Assembly: GCA_964520785.1 (NCBI GenBank)
Contig: CAZFQG010000035.1
Coordinates: 1 to 39,540 of the forward strand
Source of the DNA: CAZFQG01 sp964520785
Lineage (GTDB): Bacteria > Planctomycetota > Planctomycetia > Pirellulales > Thermoguttaceae
Direction of reading: 5' to 3'
Length of the DNA: 39,540 nt
Shown: piece by piece, positions 1 to 8,203 of the stretch
Position numbering within the stretch: position 1 is the stretch's first letter
Layout of the letters: every line of letters begins with the position of its first letter
The notes under the pieces: model-generated
What the model was told of the DNA's origin: nothing
The model's input: the letters and a program-made list of their open reading frames with translations, nothing else
Database searches by the model: none
Made by a program: the position numbers and the translations under genes

Positions 1-1
1 T

Positions 2-1915
2 TTGGTCGTCAACGTGGTCGATGCGAGCAACCTGCGGCGAAACCTGTATCTGACGGTCCAATTGATCGAGACGGGGCTTCCGGTCCTGCTCGTGCTGAAC
101 ATGACCGACATCGCGGACCGAACCGGGATTTCCATCGACGCAGGCAAAATAACCGCGGCCCTGGGGGTGGACGTCATCGCCGTCTCGGCCGGTTCCCGAG
201 CGGGAATGGATGCGCTTCGCGGAGCGATCTCCCAATCCGTGGGCCGTTCGTTCCGGCCGTCGACCGTCGTCACGGACGCCTTTGACGAAGCCGTCGTCGA
301 CGCAATCACCGACCTCGAAAGACTTCTCGAACCGAGCGCCGCGGCGGACACCGGGGATTCGGGCACTCGTTGCGTATCCAGTCGCTGGACGGCGATTCGA
401 TTAATGGAGGGAGATTCCGAAGTACGGGACTTCGTGCTCACGACATTTCCGCATGCCAAGGACGTCCTCAACCGCGCGGATTCCGCGACCGCCATAATCC
501 ACGCCAAGTTCGGACAGCCGGCCGAGATCATCCTGGCGGAAATGCGGCGAGGGTTCGTTGACGCGGTGTGCCGGGAGGCGGTTCGTGGCGGCGGAGCGCG
601 GTTCGCGGCCTCCGATTGGATCGACTCGATTCTGATGAACCGTTGGGCGGCCATTCCGGTTTTCTTCGCGATGATGTATGGCGTCTTCTGGCTGGCTTTC
701 GAGGCAGTCAATCCGGTCGTGGAGGCTACCGAGTCGCTTGTCCGCTTTGTTGCCGGGCAAGTCGCCGGTTTCTGGCCGGCCGGCTCCGAGGGCATTCTCC
801 GGGACCTTCTCGTCGACGGCGCGATCTCAGGGGTGGGGGCGGTCGTGGTGTTCTTGCCGAACATTCTCGTCCTGTACCTTGCCATCGCGGTCTTGGAGAG
901 CACCGGTTACATGGCTCGAGTGGCGTTCATTCTCGACGGATGCACGCGGCGGCTGGGGGGACTGGAAGGGAGCTGCACCGTTCCGCTCGTTTTGGGATTT
1001 GGTTGCACCGTTCCGGCGATCTTCGCGACGCGCGCGATCAAATCCCCCCGGGACCGGCTTCTGACAATGCTGGTCGCTCCGCTGATGAGCTGCGGCGCGA
1101 GGTTGCCGGTTTACACTCTGATTGCTGGGGCATTCTTCCCTCCCTCGCGCCGCGCTTTGGCGGTCTGGGGGATTTACGCCGTCGGAATCGGCCTGGCGCT
1201 GGCGTGTTCCAAACTACTTGGCTTCCTCGTCTCGGAATCGCGGGGCGAGTCTCCGATTTCCGAGTTGCCTCCCTACCATCTCCCCAAACCGAAAAACGTC
1301 CTGGCCCAGACATGGCACCGTTCGTGGCATTTCGTGCGAAAAGCGGGTACGTTGATTCTCGCCGCGTCCATCCTGATGTGGGCCGCCTGCACGTTTCCGG
1401 TGGATTCGCCGACGGCGGCCCTGTACGACGCGAAGATCGCGGAAGTCGAGAACTCCTCGGTCTCCCAGACAGAAAAAGAGGAGCGGATTGCCTCGCTCGA
1501 GGCTCGGAAGCACGGCGCATTATTTGACCGGACACTCGCGGGCAGACTCGGCGCGGCTCTGGAGCCTGTGGTCCAACCGCTGGGATTCGACCGGAGGATC
1601 GCCGTCTCGTTCATCGGCGCGGCCGCGGCGAAGGAACTATTCGTCTCGCAGATCAGCGTCGCATACGCAAAGGAAGTCGACGCGGTGGACACTACGGAGG
1701 GAATCCAAGATGCCCTCAGACGAGACTACACCCCCTTGCAGGGGTTCTGCGTCATGCTCTTCTGCCTGATCGCGATGCCTTGCATCGCCACGTTCGCCGC
1801 GGTGAAGCAGGAAACTGGCTCCTGGAAGTGGCCGATCGTGCAGTGGGTCGGCTTGACCGGCCTGGGGTACCTCGTCACCCTCGTCGTGTATCAGATTGGC
1901 AGCAGAATCGGATAG
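2..1915 (+). CDS. feoB: Ferrous iron transport protein B, 3' part (N-terminus outside window)
   Basis: This is the GTP-gated inner-membrane Fe(II) transporter FeoB, cut by the window's left edge: the first codon visible is TTG inside the G domain, not a real start. The visible G-domain part begins at the G3 region (NVVDAS), then has the G4 motif NMTD (residues 33-36 of the fragment) and a G5-like SAG. After a helical linker come the membrane gates, with the FeoB hallmarks GFGCTVPAIFATR in the first Gate domain and AAAAKELFVSQ in the second, plus several hydrophobic helices up to the C-terminus. The missing part should carry the P-loop (G1) and, if present, FeoA. It converges on trpC with only 9 nt between the stop codons, and no terminator hairpin is seen there. 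The identity is secure; its regulation cannot be judged because the promoter is outside. Confidence 0.97.
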   Translation: MVVNVVDASNLRRNLYLTVQLIETGLPVLLVLNMTDIADRTGISIDAGKITAALGVDVIAVSAGSRAGMDALRGAISQSVGRSFRPSTVVTDAFDEAVVDAITDLERLLEPSAAADTGDSGTRCVSSRWTAIRLMEGDSEVRDFVLTTFPHAKDVLNRADSATAIIHAKFGQPAEIILAEMRRGFVDAVCREAVRGGGARFAASDWIDSILMNRWAAIPVFFAMMYGVFWLAFEAVNPVVEATESLVRFVAGQVAGFWPAGSEGILRDLLVDGAISGVGAVVVFLPNILVLYLAIAVLESTGYMARVAFILDGCTRRLGGLEGSCTVPLVLGFGCTVPAIFATRAIKSPRDRLLTMLVAPLMSCGARLPVYTLIAGAFFPPSRRALAVWGIYAVGIGLALACSKLLGFLVSESRGESPISELPPYHLPKPKNVLAQTWHRSWHFVRKAGTLILAASILMWAACTFPVDSPTAALYDAKIAEVENSSVSQTEKEERIASLEARKHGALFDRTLAGRLGAALEPVVQPLGFDRRIAVSFIGAAAAKELFVSQISVAYAKEVDAVDTTEGIQDALRRDYTPLQGFCVMLFCLIAMPCIATFAAVKQETGSWKWPIVQWVGLTGLGYLVTLVVYQIGSRIG

Positions 1916-1924
1916 CAGCGATTC

Positions 1925-2704
1925 TCACCCCAACAACCCATCCACCGCCGCCCCGATATCCGGATTTCGCGTGAGCGTCTCGCCGACGAGGACCGCCCCC
2001 ACTCCGGCGGCCTCCAGTCTCAAAATATCCTCGCGGGTGGCAATCCCGCTTTCACCAACGACGACCCGATCGGCGGGAATCCGACCCCGGAGGCGGACCG
2101 TGTGCTCCAGGTCGGTCTCGAACGTGTTCAAGTCGCGGTTGTTGATCCCAATCAGCCGCGCGCCGGTCGCCACCACCCGGTCGACGTTCTCCGCCTGATG
2201 CAATTCCACGAGCGGGGTCATTCCCAGTTGCACTGTCAGGTCGTGCATCTCTTGAAGGGCATTCCCCTCGAGGCATTCCGCGATCAGCAACACCGCGTCC
2301 GCTCCGGCCACGCGGGCCTCGTAGACCTGGTACGGGTCGATCAGAAAGTCCTTCCGCAACACCGGCAGCGTTACCGCCTCGCGGACCGCCGTGAGGAAAT
2401 CGAGATGGCCCTGAAAGTACTCCTGGTCGGTGAGAACGCTGATGCAGCTCGCCCCGTGCGCCTCGTAGACTCGGGCAATTTCGACCGGGTCAAAATCCTC
2501 GCGAATGACCCCCTTAGAGGGGCTTGCCTTCTTCACCTCGGCAATGAGGCGCACCGGGGGGTTGTCGGCCAGTTTCGCCAGGAAATCGCGCGGCGGATCG
2601 GCCTTGGCCGCCTGGGCTTCAATTTCCGCCCGCGGCCACTTGTGCTTCGCGGCGGCGACTTCTCCGCGTTTGGTGTGGACGATTCGCTCGAGAATGTCGT
2701 ACAT
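1925..2704 (-). CDS. trpC: Indole-3-glycerol-phosphate synthase
   Basis: TrpC closes the indole ring in tryptophan synthesis, converting CdRP to indole-3-glycerol phosphate in the cytoplasm. The 259-residue protein is full length for a monofunctional TrpC (beta/alpha barrel). Family motifs are in order: AEVKKASPSKG (Glu56, Lys58, Lys59), VLRKDF (catalytic Lys118), LVEL (Glu167), GINNRDL (Asn188) and GESGI (Ser219), the last for phosphate binding. The ATG lies 6 nt after the purH stop, so the two genes are probably cotranscribed and trpC is the distal gene. The SD is weak, which suits translation coupled to purH. Pairing of a tryptophan gene with purH has no direct pathway logic beyond shared use of PRPP, an inference. 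No other trp genes are in the window. Confidence 0.97.
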   Translation of the reverse strand: MYDILERIVHTKRGEVAAAKHKWPRAEIEAQAAKADPPRDFLAKLADNPPVRLIAEVKKASPSKGVIREDFDPVEIARVYEAHGASCISVLTDQEYFQGHLDFLTAVREAVTLPVLRKDFLIDPYQVYEARVAGADAVLLIAECLEGNALQEMHDLTVQLGMTPLVELHQAENVDRVVATGARLIGINNRDLNTFETDLEHTVRLRGRIPADRVVVGESGIATREDILRLEAAGVGAVLVGETLTRNPDIGAAVDGLLG

Positions 2705-2710
2705 ACTCGT

Positions 2711-4276
2711 CTAATGCTTGAAATGCCGCCGGCCGGTGAAGATCATGGGAATTCCCACCTTGTTGCACGCGGCGATGACTTCGTCGTCGTTCCGCGACCC
2801 GCCCGGCTGGATGATCGCCGCGACGCCGGCCTCGGCCGCGTGCTCGATGGAATCGGGGAAGGGAAAGAACGCGTCGGAGGCGAGGACGGAGCCCTTCACT
2901 CGCTCGCCCGCCTTCTTGATGGCGATTTCGACGGAGTCGACGCGGCTCATTTGGCCCGCCCCGGCACCCAGGAGCATGCGGTCCTTGCAGACGACGATCG
3001 CGTTCGACTTGACGTGGCGGACCATCTCCCAAGCAAAGCGGAGGTCGTCCAGCAGCGTGCCGTCCGCCGGTCTCTCGGTGACTACCTTCCACTCGTTCTC
3101 CGGATCGGCGGCCGTGTCGGCCTCTTGCACGAGGACCCCCCCGTCCACGCCGCGGTAGACCAGTTGCGGGCCTAACCGCGAAAGCGGCCCGAACCGCATC
3201 AGTCGGACGTTCGCCTTCCACTTCGGCCTGGTCGTGAGGATTTCCAGGGCCTGCGGTTCGAAATCGGGGGCGATAATCGCCTCCACGAAGAGGCCCGGTT
3301 TGGAGAGAAGCTCGGCGCAAGGCACGCTCACCGCCCGGTTGAAGCCGAGGATCGAGCCGAACGCGCTGAGAGGATCGCCCGCCATCGCCCGGTCGAGCGC
3401 CTCGGCCAGGTTCTCACTCGCCGCGGCGCCGCAGGGGTTGTTATGTTTCATGACGCAGACCGCCGGCATGTCGAATTGCCGCACGATGGCCAGCGCCGCG
3501 TCCAGGTCGAGATAGTTGTTGTACGAAAGCTCCTTGCCGCTTAACTGTTCCGCCGTAAGGACGGTCGGGCCGGTCGCCTTCGCGTCGAGATAGACGGCCG
3601 CCTTCTGGTGCGGGTTCTCGCCGTAGCGGAGCGCGGCAACGCGGCGGTAGGAGAAATGAACCTCCTCCGGAAGGTCTTCCCCGGCCTTCAACCCCGCGAA
3701 GTAGTCGGCAATGGCCCGGTCGTATCGCGCCGTGTGCGTGAACGCGGCGGCCGCGAGGGCTTGGCGGAGTCCGGCGGTCGTTGCACCGGTCCGGCCGATC
3801 TCCTCGGCGATGGCGTCGTACTGGCTGGAATCGGTGGCGATGGCGACGAATGCGTGATTCTTGGCGGCGGCGCGGACTAGGCTCGGTCCGCCGATGTCGA
3901 TCTTCTCGATCGCCTCGGCCAGCGTAACCCCCTCCTTCGCGACGGTCGCCTCGAAGGGATACAGGTTCACGACGACCAGTTCGAACGAGACGATGCCGTG
4001 CTCGGCGATCCCTTCCATGTCTTCCGGCAGGTCGTGCCGGCAGAGAATTCCACCGAAGACCTTCGGATGCAGCGTCTTGAGCCGCCCGTCCATCATTTCC
4101 GGAAAGCCGGTGTACTCGGCGACGTCGCAAACGGCAAGGCCTTCTCCCTCGAGAAATGACCGGGTGCCGCCGGTACTGTAGATTTCGACCCCGGCCGCGG
4201 CGAGCCGCTTCGCGAACGGTCCGAGCCCCGACTTGTCGCTCACGCTGATCAAGGCGCGCGTCACCTTCGGATTCAT
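2711..4276 (-). CDS. purH: Bifunctional AICAR formyltransferase/IMP cyclohydrolase
   Basis: PurH carries out the last two steps of de novo IMP synthesis. The 521-residue length matches the family. The N-terminal cyclohydrolase (MGS-like) half shows SVSDKSG (residues 11-17), STGGT (34-38), KTLHPK (67-72) and DIGGPS (127-132). The C-terminal transformylase half shows RYGENPHQ and the catalytic KHNNPCG (277-283), and the protein ends in a typical GRRHFKH. The open frame runs 26 codons further upstream, but the ATG at 4276 is chosen because GGAAGG lies about 8 nt before it and because the homologous protein begins there. It sits between the corrinoid protein (89 nt upstream) and trpC (6 nt downstream), all on the minus strand, so a three-gene transcript is likely. 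Confidence 0.97.
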   Translation of the reverse strand: MNPKVTRALISVSDKSGLGPFAKRLAAAGVEIYSTGGTRSFLEGEGLAVCDVAEYTGFPEMMDGRLKTLHPKVFGGILCRHDLPEDMEGIAEHGIVSFELVVVNLYPFEATVAKEGVTLAEAIEKIDIGGPSLVRAAAKNHAFVAIATDSSQYDAIAEEIGRTGATTAGLRQALAAAAFTHTARYDRAIADYFAGLKAGEDLPEEVHFSYRRVAALRYGENPHQKAAVYLDAKATGPTVLTAEQLSGKELSYNNYLDLDAALAIVRQFDMPAVCVMKHNNPCGAAASENLAEALDRAMAGDPLSAFGSILGFNRAVSVPCAELLSKPGLFVEAIIAPDFEPQALEILTTRPKWKANVRLMRFGPLSRLGPQLVYRGVDGGVLVQEADTAADPENEWKVVTERPADGTLLDDLRFAWEMVRHVKSNAIVVCKDRMLLGAGAGQMSRVDSVEIAIKKAGERVKGSVLASDAFFPFPDSIEHAAEAGVAAIIQPGGSRNDDEVIAACNKVGIPMIFTGRRHFKH

Positions 4277-4365
4277 CAATAAGACCTTCCTTGAAAAAGA
4301 ATGAACATTCCCCGACGGCGGGCTCTCGCGACCGCCGCGTTCTCGCGAAATCAAGTGGGGCGCCC

Positions 4366-5004
4366 TTACGCGCCTTGAACCAGTTGCCGGGCCAGGCTGA
4401 CGGCTGCGCTGGCATTGTCGCTATAGCCGTCGGCACCGATCTCGTCGCAATACTGTTGGGTAATGGGGGCTCCGCCGATCATGACCCTGGTCTCGCCGCG
4501 GATTCCCGCCGACTCCAGCGCCTCGAGAACGGACTTCATTACACCCATCGTCGTCGTCAGAAGCGCGGAAAGGGCGACAATCGTACCGGGCTTCTCCTTC
4601 GCCGCTTCGACGAACTTCTCCGGCGACACGTCGGTACCCAGGTCGACCACTTCGAATCCGCCTCCTTCGAGCATGGAAGCGACCAGGTTCTTGCCGATGT
4701 CGTGCAAGTCCCCCTTCACCGTGCCGATAACGACGCGACCGGCGGCTTCCACCCCGGTTTCCACCAGCTTCGGCTTGAGAATTTCCATCGACTTCTGCAT
4801 CGCCCTGGCGGCGATCAGAAGTTCCGGCACGAAGAACTCGTTCCGCTCGAAACGCTGCCCCACCTCGTCCATCGCCGGAATCATGTAGTCGTTCAGCAGC
4901 GCACTCGGGGCGACTCCCTGCCCCAACGCCGCATTCGTCACCTCCACCGACTTCGCCGCGTCGCCGGCTATGATTGCGTCGTACAGCTCTTTGAATTCCG
5001 CCAT
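4366..5004 (-). CDS. Corrinoid (B12-binding) methyl-transfer protein, MtbC/MttC/MtaC type
   Basis: This 212-residue cytoplasmic protein is a stand-alone corrinoid carrier. Residues 1-85 form the four-helix cap domain typical of methionine synthase and methylamine/methanol methyltransferases. Residues 90-212 are the Rossmann-like B12 domain with the base-off signature DLHDIG (Asp99, His101, Gly104; His101 is the expected lower cobalt ligand), SAL at 136-138 and GG at 167-168. Such proteins accept a methyl group from a substrate-specific methyltransferase and hand it to another enzyme; neither partner is in the window. GGAG lies 8 nt before the ATG. It is divergent from metX-metW, which suggests (inference only) a link to methionine or C1 metabolism. 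The methyl donor cannot be told from sequence. Confidence 0.9.
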   Translation of the reverse strand: MAEFKELYDAIIAGDAAKSVEVTNAALGQGVAPSALLNDYMIPAMDEVGQRFERNEFFVPELLIAARAMQKSMEILKPKLVETGVEAAGRVVIGTVKGDLHDIGKNLVASMLEGGGFEVVDLGTDVSPEKFVEAAKEKPGTIVALSALLTTTMGVMKSVLEALESAGIRGETRVMIGGAPITQQYCDEIGADGYSDNASAAVSLARQLVQGA

Positions 5005-5078
5005 TTCACAACTCCGTAGGATTCAACGAACGAAAGAACCCGACTCTCGGGGACCTCCCGCGAAAAACAGAAGCATCC

Positions 5079-5107
5079 ATTCTAGCGGCCGCCGCCGGCT
5101 GGGTCCA
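5079..5107 (-). promoter_or_regulatory. Candidate sigma70 promoter for corrinoid protein-purH-trpC
   Basis: On the minus strand, TGGACC (-35, 4/6 matches to TTGACA) is followed after 17 nt by TAGAAT (-10, 5/6 matches). Transcription would start near 5072, giving a leader of about 68 nt to the corrinoid-protein ATG at 5004. Found by eye; the -35 box is imperfect. Confidence 0.4.
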
Positions 5108-5199
5108 GTATCCAGCCATTGGCACTATTTGAGTTTTCTTGTGGGTTATGTCTTTCATAAAAAAAGGGGGGTAACTTCGATTCCTGCAAGCCGGCTCCC

Positions 5200-5229
5200 T
5201 TGGCAGTCCGCCGGGAAGCCGGATATACT
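5200..5229 (+). promoter_or_regulatory. Candidate sigma70 promoter for metX-metW
   Basis: TTGGCA (5200-5205, 5/6 matches to TTGACA) is followed after 18 nt by TATACT (5224-5229, 5/6 matches to TATAAT). The expected start near 5236 gives an unusually long untranslated leader of about 190 nt. The promoter overlaps an inverted repeat (CCGGCTCCC at 5191-5199 with GGG-A-AGCCGG at 5213-5222) that could be an operator. Confidence 0.5.
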
Positions 5230-5280
5230 AAGAACCGATAGGGGCGCAGTTAATGACCTTTTTTTTAATCGAGTTGTTTC

Positions 5281-5391
5281 TTGCCAGCTCCCTGACGGCA
5301 ATCCCGAAGGGGGCGCGTGGACCGCACGCGGGGGATTCGGGAACCGCGGTTGGAAATGCTCATCCACCCCCCCGGTAAGGCTGTTCCAACC
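5281..5391 (+). promoter_or_regulatory. Structured 5' leader of metX-metW (three consecutive hairpins)
   Basis: Three stems follow each other between the candidate promoter and the metX-metW start. First, TTGCC (5281-5285) pairs with GGCAA (5297-5301). Second, CCCGAA (5303-5308) pairs with TTCGGG (5336-5341), enclosing an internal loop of five purines on each side and an inner stem CGCGTG (5314-5319) / CACGCG (5325-5330). Third, GGTTGGAA (5348-5355) pairs with TTCCAACC (5384-5391) around a 28-nt loop. Methionine genes are commonly controlled by SAM-sensing leaders, but I could not match this one to SAM-I, SAM-II or cobalamin riboswitch consensus by eye. It is a candidate regulatory RNA and not an assigned class. 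Confidence 0.45.
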
Positions 5392-5428
5392 ATATTCAGA
5401 GGCACTGCAGAACCAAATCACCCTTCCT

Positions 5429-7261
5429 ATGTCGGATCCCCTTTTCGAAAGCAGCGACAGCGTCCGCGGCGTCTTCGCGCTGAAACATGCCCAAACAGTC
5501 ACCTTCGAGGAGCCCCTCGTCTTGGAAAACGGCGGGGTGTTGCACGAGGTGACGGTCGTCTACGAGACCTACGGCACGCTCAACGAGGCACGGGACAACG
5601 CGGTTCTCATTTGCCACGCCCTTACCGGTGATTCGCACGTCGCCATGCACGACGCAGACGACGACCCCGGTTGGTGGGACATCGTCGTCGGATCCGGCAA
5701 GCCGATCGACACGGATCGCTGCTTCGTTATCTGCCCCAACGTCCTGGGCGGATGCCGGGGGACGACCGGCCCGAACTCCGTCAACCCCGACACCGGCAAA
5801 CCCTACGGCGCCGACTTTCCGGTGATTACCGTCGGCGACATGGTTCAACTCCAGCGGCGGCTGGTCGACTTCCTTGGGATCGAGCGGCTTCTGGCGGTCA
5901 TCGGGGGCTCGATGGGGGGGCACCAAGTGCTCGATTGGGCGACCCGCTTCCCGGACCGCCTCGTCGGGGCGATTGCCGTCGCCACGTCGTCGCGGCTGAC
6001 GGCCCAGGCCCTGGCCTTCGACGTCGTGGGACGAAACGCCATCGTCCGCGATCCGCATTACCGCGGCGGCCAGTACTACGACCACGACGCCCTCCCGACC
6101 GACGGCCTGGCCATCGCGCGGATGCTCGGCCACATCACCTACCTTTCCAGCGAGGCGATGACCCGGAAGTTCGACGCCGCCCGGCTTGCGCCGCGCGACG
6201 TGCGGACCGAATTCGAGACGAAGTTCTCCGTCGGCTCCTACCTGGCGTATCAGGGGGACCGCTTCCGCGAGCGGTTCGACGCCAACTCCTATCTCACCCT
6301 CTCCATGGCGATGGACCTCTTCGACTTCGGCGATACCCCCCGGCAAATGGCCGACGCCTTCGCTTCGGCCACGTGCCGCTGGCTCGTCATCAGCTTCAGC
6401 AGCGATTGGCTCTTTCCGCCGATGCAGTCCCGGGGAATCGTCAACACCCTCATCAACCAGGGACGCCGCGTGAGTTACTGCGAGGTCCAGTCGAACTGCG
6501 GGCACGACGCCTTCCTCCTGGAGGATAATCTCGAAAGCTACGGCGGGCTGATCGATTCGTTCCTGCAGAATCTGGCCCATCCGGACGTCACCGACGTCGA
6601 CTGGTCGGCCTCGCTCGCCCGGGGCGGATTAGCCCTGCCGGAGGACGGGCGCCACATGTTCGCTCGGCACGGTCGTCTCGATTTCGACACGATCGCCGAC
6701 CTTATCGACGAAGGGGCGAGCGTCCTCGACCTCGGGTGCGGCACCGGAGGGCTCCTGGCCGAACTCCGCCGCCGAGGCCACCGGCGGATCATGGGGGTCG
6801 AGCTGGACGAGCGGGCCATCGTCACGTGCGTTGCGCGCGGCTTCGACGTCGTCCACGCCGACTTGAACCTCGGCCTGCCCAACTTCCGCCGCAAGCAGTT
6901 CGACTTCGTCGTCCTCTCGCACACGCTGCAAACCATTTTCGACGTCCGCCGCATCGTCATGGATACCATCCGCGTGGGCCGCTACGGCGTGGTCAGCTTT
7001 CCGAACCTCGGTTACCGCCGCTTCCGCGAAGAGGTCGCCGCCGGCCGCGCCCCCGGCATCGACGAGAACGAAGGCTACCACTGGTACGACACCCCCAACG
7101 TCCGGTTCTTCTCCATCGACGACTTCGAGCAATTCTGCCAAGATCACGCGATCCGCGTCTACAGACGCATGCCGCTAGACACCCAAGCCGGCACCCCGGT
7201 CGAGGAAAACCCCAACGAAAACGCCGATCTGGCCATCTTCGTCATTGGGGAAGGAGGGGAA

Positions 7262-7264
<3 letters not shown>
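5429..7264 (+). CDS. metXW: MetX-MetW fusion: homoserine O-acyltransferase + MetW methyltransferase-like domain
   Basis: Residues 1 to about 385 are MetX, an alpha/beta-hydrolase that acylates homoserine in methionine synthesis. It has the nucleophile elbow GGSMGG (Ser161), Asp326 in SSDWLFPP and His359 in NCGHDAF. Residues about 410-605 are MetW, with the SAM-fold motif VLDLGCG (432-438), then GVELDE and SFPNLGYRR. In proteobacteria the two are separate adjacent genes whose products act together, and MetW-partnered MetX enzymes are often succinyl- rather than acetyltransferases; the acyl donor here is not decided by sequence. The open frame extends upstream without a stop, but the ATG at 5429 begins the recognisable protein. 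No SD is visible just before it. The stop codon TAG lies in the first unit of a heptamer repeat. Confidence 0.93.
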
Positions 7265-7303
<39 letters not shown>

Positions 7304-7332
7304 ATGCTTGGTGGTTCAGCAGGTTCGCCCCG

Positions 7333-7992
7333 TTACTGTTCAAAACCGAAAAACTTCAAGAACTTCTTCCGGACGCGGTGCCGCAGGCAGTAGGCGGCGT
7401 TGCGGGTGGGGGGGGCGTCTTTGCTGGGGGGGGCCGGGAGGCCCAGAGTGGCGGCCCCTTCGGGGGTGAGTTCTTCGGTGAAGAAGGCCTGTTCGCCGTC
7501 GGTGAGGGTGCCCCAGAACTCGCTCAACAGGACCGAGTCCAGGACGATGTCCTCTTGAAGGTACCAGTCGCGGCGCTTTTCCGCGCGGCCTTGGGCGCGG
7601 GAGTGGCGGGCTTCGGTGCGGAGGTGGCGGCGCGCCAGGTCTTTTGCGATGGCAAGAAGGAAAAACCGCAGGCGTACCCCTCGTTCGGGGTCGTATTTCG
7701 TGAAGAGTTCGCCGTCCCGGTCGACCAGGGCGAGCCACGTTTTGGCGATGACGTCCTCGGCGGCCGAGACGTCCGTCTTCCATGCCCGCAACAGGCTGGC
7801 GACGGCGGCGGTGAGGAAGGGCTGGTACTCGGCGATGAGGTATTCCCAGGCGGCGACGTCCCCGGCGACGCACTGGCGGACGAGTGTGACGTCGGCGGCG
7901 ATCCCCAGGGCGTGGCGGTCCTGCGCGTCCGGCCGCGACGGGGTCGCGCCGGCGATTGTATCGGCGATAACGGTTTTTTCAGTTTTGGGCAT
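7333..7992 (-). CDS. ECF-type RNA polymerase sigma factor (divergent)
   Basis: This 219-residue cytoplasmic protein looks like an ECF sigma factor. Residues about 35-125 match region 2: a helix with AWEYLIAEYQPFL, an acidic AEDVIAKTWLAL stretch, then DPERGVRLRFFLLAIAKDLARR (region 2.3/2.4-like, split here by position 101-122). A charged linker follows, then a weak region 4: LTDGEQAFFTEELT ... RHRVRKKFLKFF, where the HTH is poorly conserved. An N-terminal extension of about 30 residues and a Pro-rich insert (PAPPSKDAPP) are unusual. No anti-sigma factor gene is adjacent. It lies downstream of and codirectional with the exopolysaccharide operon but has its own candidate promoter. Its targets are unknown; the PEP-CTERM locus is one guess. 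SD is weak. Confidence 0.75.
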   Translation of the reverse strand: MPKTEKTVIADTIAGATPSRPDAQDRHALGIAADVTLVRQCVAGDVAAWEYLIAEYQPFLTAAVASLLRAWKTDVSAAEDVIAKTWLALVDRDGELFTKYDPERGVRLRFFLLAIAKDLARRHLRTEARHSRAQGRAEKRRDWYLQEDIVLDSVLLSEFWGTLTDGEQAFFTEELTPEGAATLGLPAPPSKDAPPTRNAAYCLRHRVRKKFLKFFGFEQ

Positions 7993-8043
7993 TACCTATT
8001 CATCCGTCGTGGTCGGCCGGGCAGGGGGCACCACCCCTGACCA

Positions 8044-8088
8044 CCCCCCCCACCATCTCCCCCCAACCCACCCCCGGGCACCGCCCGG
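8044..8088 (-). promoter_or_regulatory. G-quadruplex motif and GC hairpin in the sigma-factor leader
   Basis: On the minus strand, runs of 5, 3, 6 and 8 G (complement of C-runs at 8071-8075, 8067-8069, 8059-8064 and 8044-8051) are separated by loops of 1, 2 and 7 nt, which fits the canonical four-G-run quadruplex rule. Just upstream on that strand, CCGGGC (8074-8079) pairs with GCCCGG (8083-8088) around a 3-nt loop. Both would be in the sigma-factor mRNA leader, or could help end transcription from the upstream exopolysaccharide operon, although no U-tract follows the hairpin. Confidence 0.5.
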
Positions 8089-8106
8089 CAACACGGGATT
8101 AACATA

Positions 8107-8136
8107 AGTTTAACCAGGGCATAGGCGGGTTGTCAA
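8107..8136 (-). promoter_or_regulatory. Candidate sigma70 promoter for the ECF-like sigma gene
   Basis: On the minus strand, a perfect TTGACA (complement of TGTCAA, 8131-8136) is followed after 18 nt by TAAACT (complement of 8107-8112, 4/6 matches). Transcription would begin near 8100, about 107 nt before the ATG at 7992. It lies in the 211-nt gap between the last exopolysaccharide gene and the sigma gene. Confidence 0.45.
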
Positions 8137-8203
8137 GGATGGGGAAAGGGCGTTTCTGGGGGATTCTCGCGAACCGCTGGCGTCTTGTGTGTCACGCATT
8201 CCG

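Noticed and set aside
2102..3175. Plus-strand 357-codon frame
   Set aside because: It is the shadow of trpC and purH in a high-GC region; no domain is seen.
4970..5428. Upstream extension of the metX-metW frame to 4970
   Set aside because: The extra 153 codons overlap the corrinoid gene start, the two promoters and the leader, and encode no known domain.
5230..5428. SAM-I, SAM-II or cobalamin riboswitch
   Set aside because: The characteristic conserved cores (such as the SAM-I GGGA...GCCCGAUGAAG elements or the cobalamin B12 box) were not found by eye; kept only as an unassigned structured leader.
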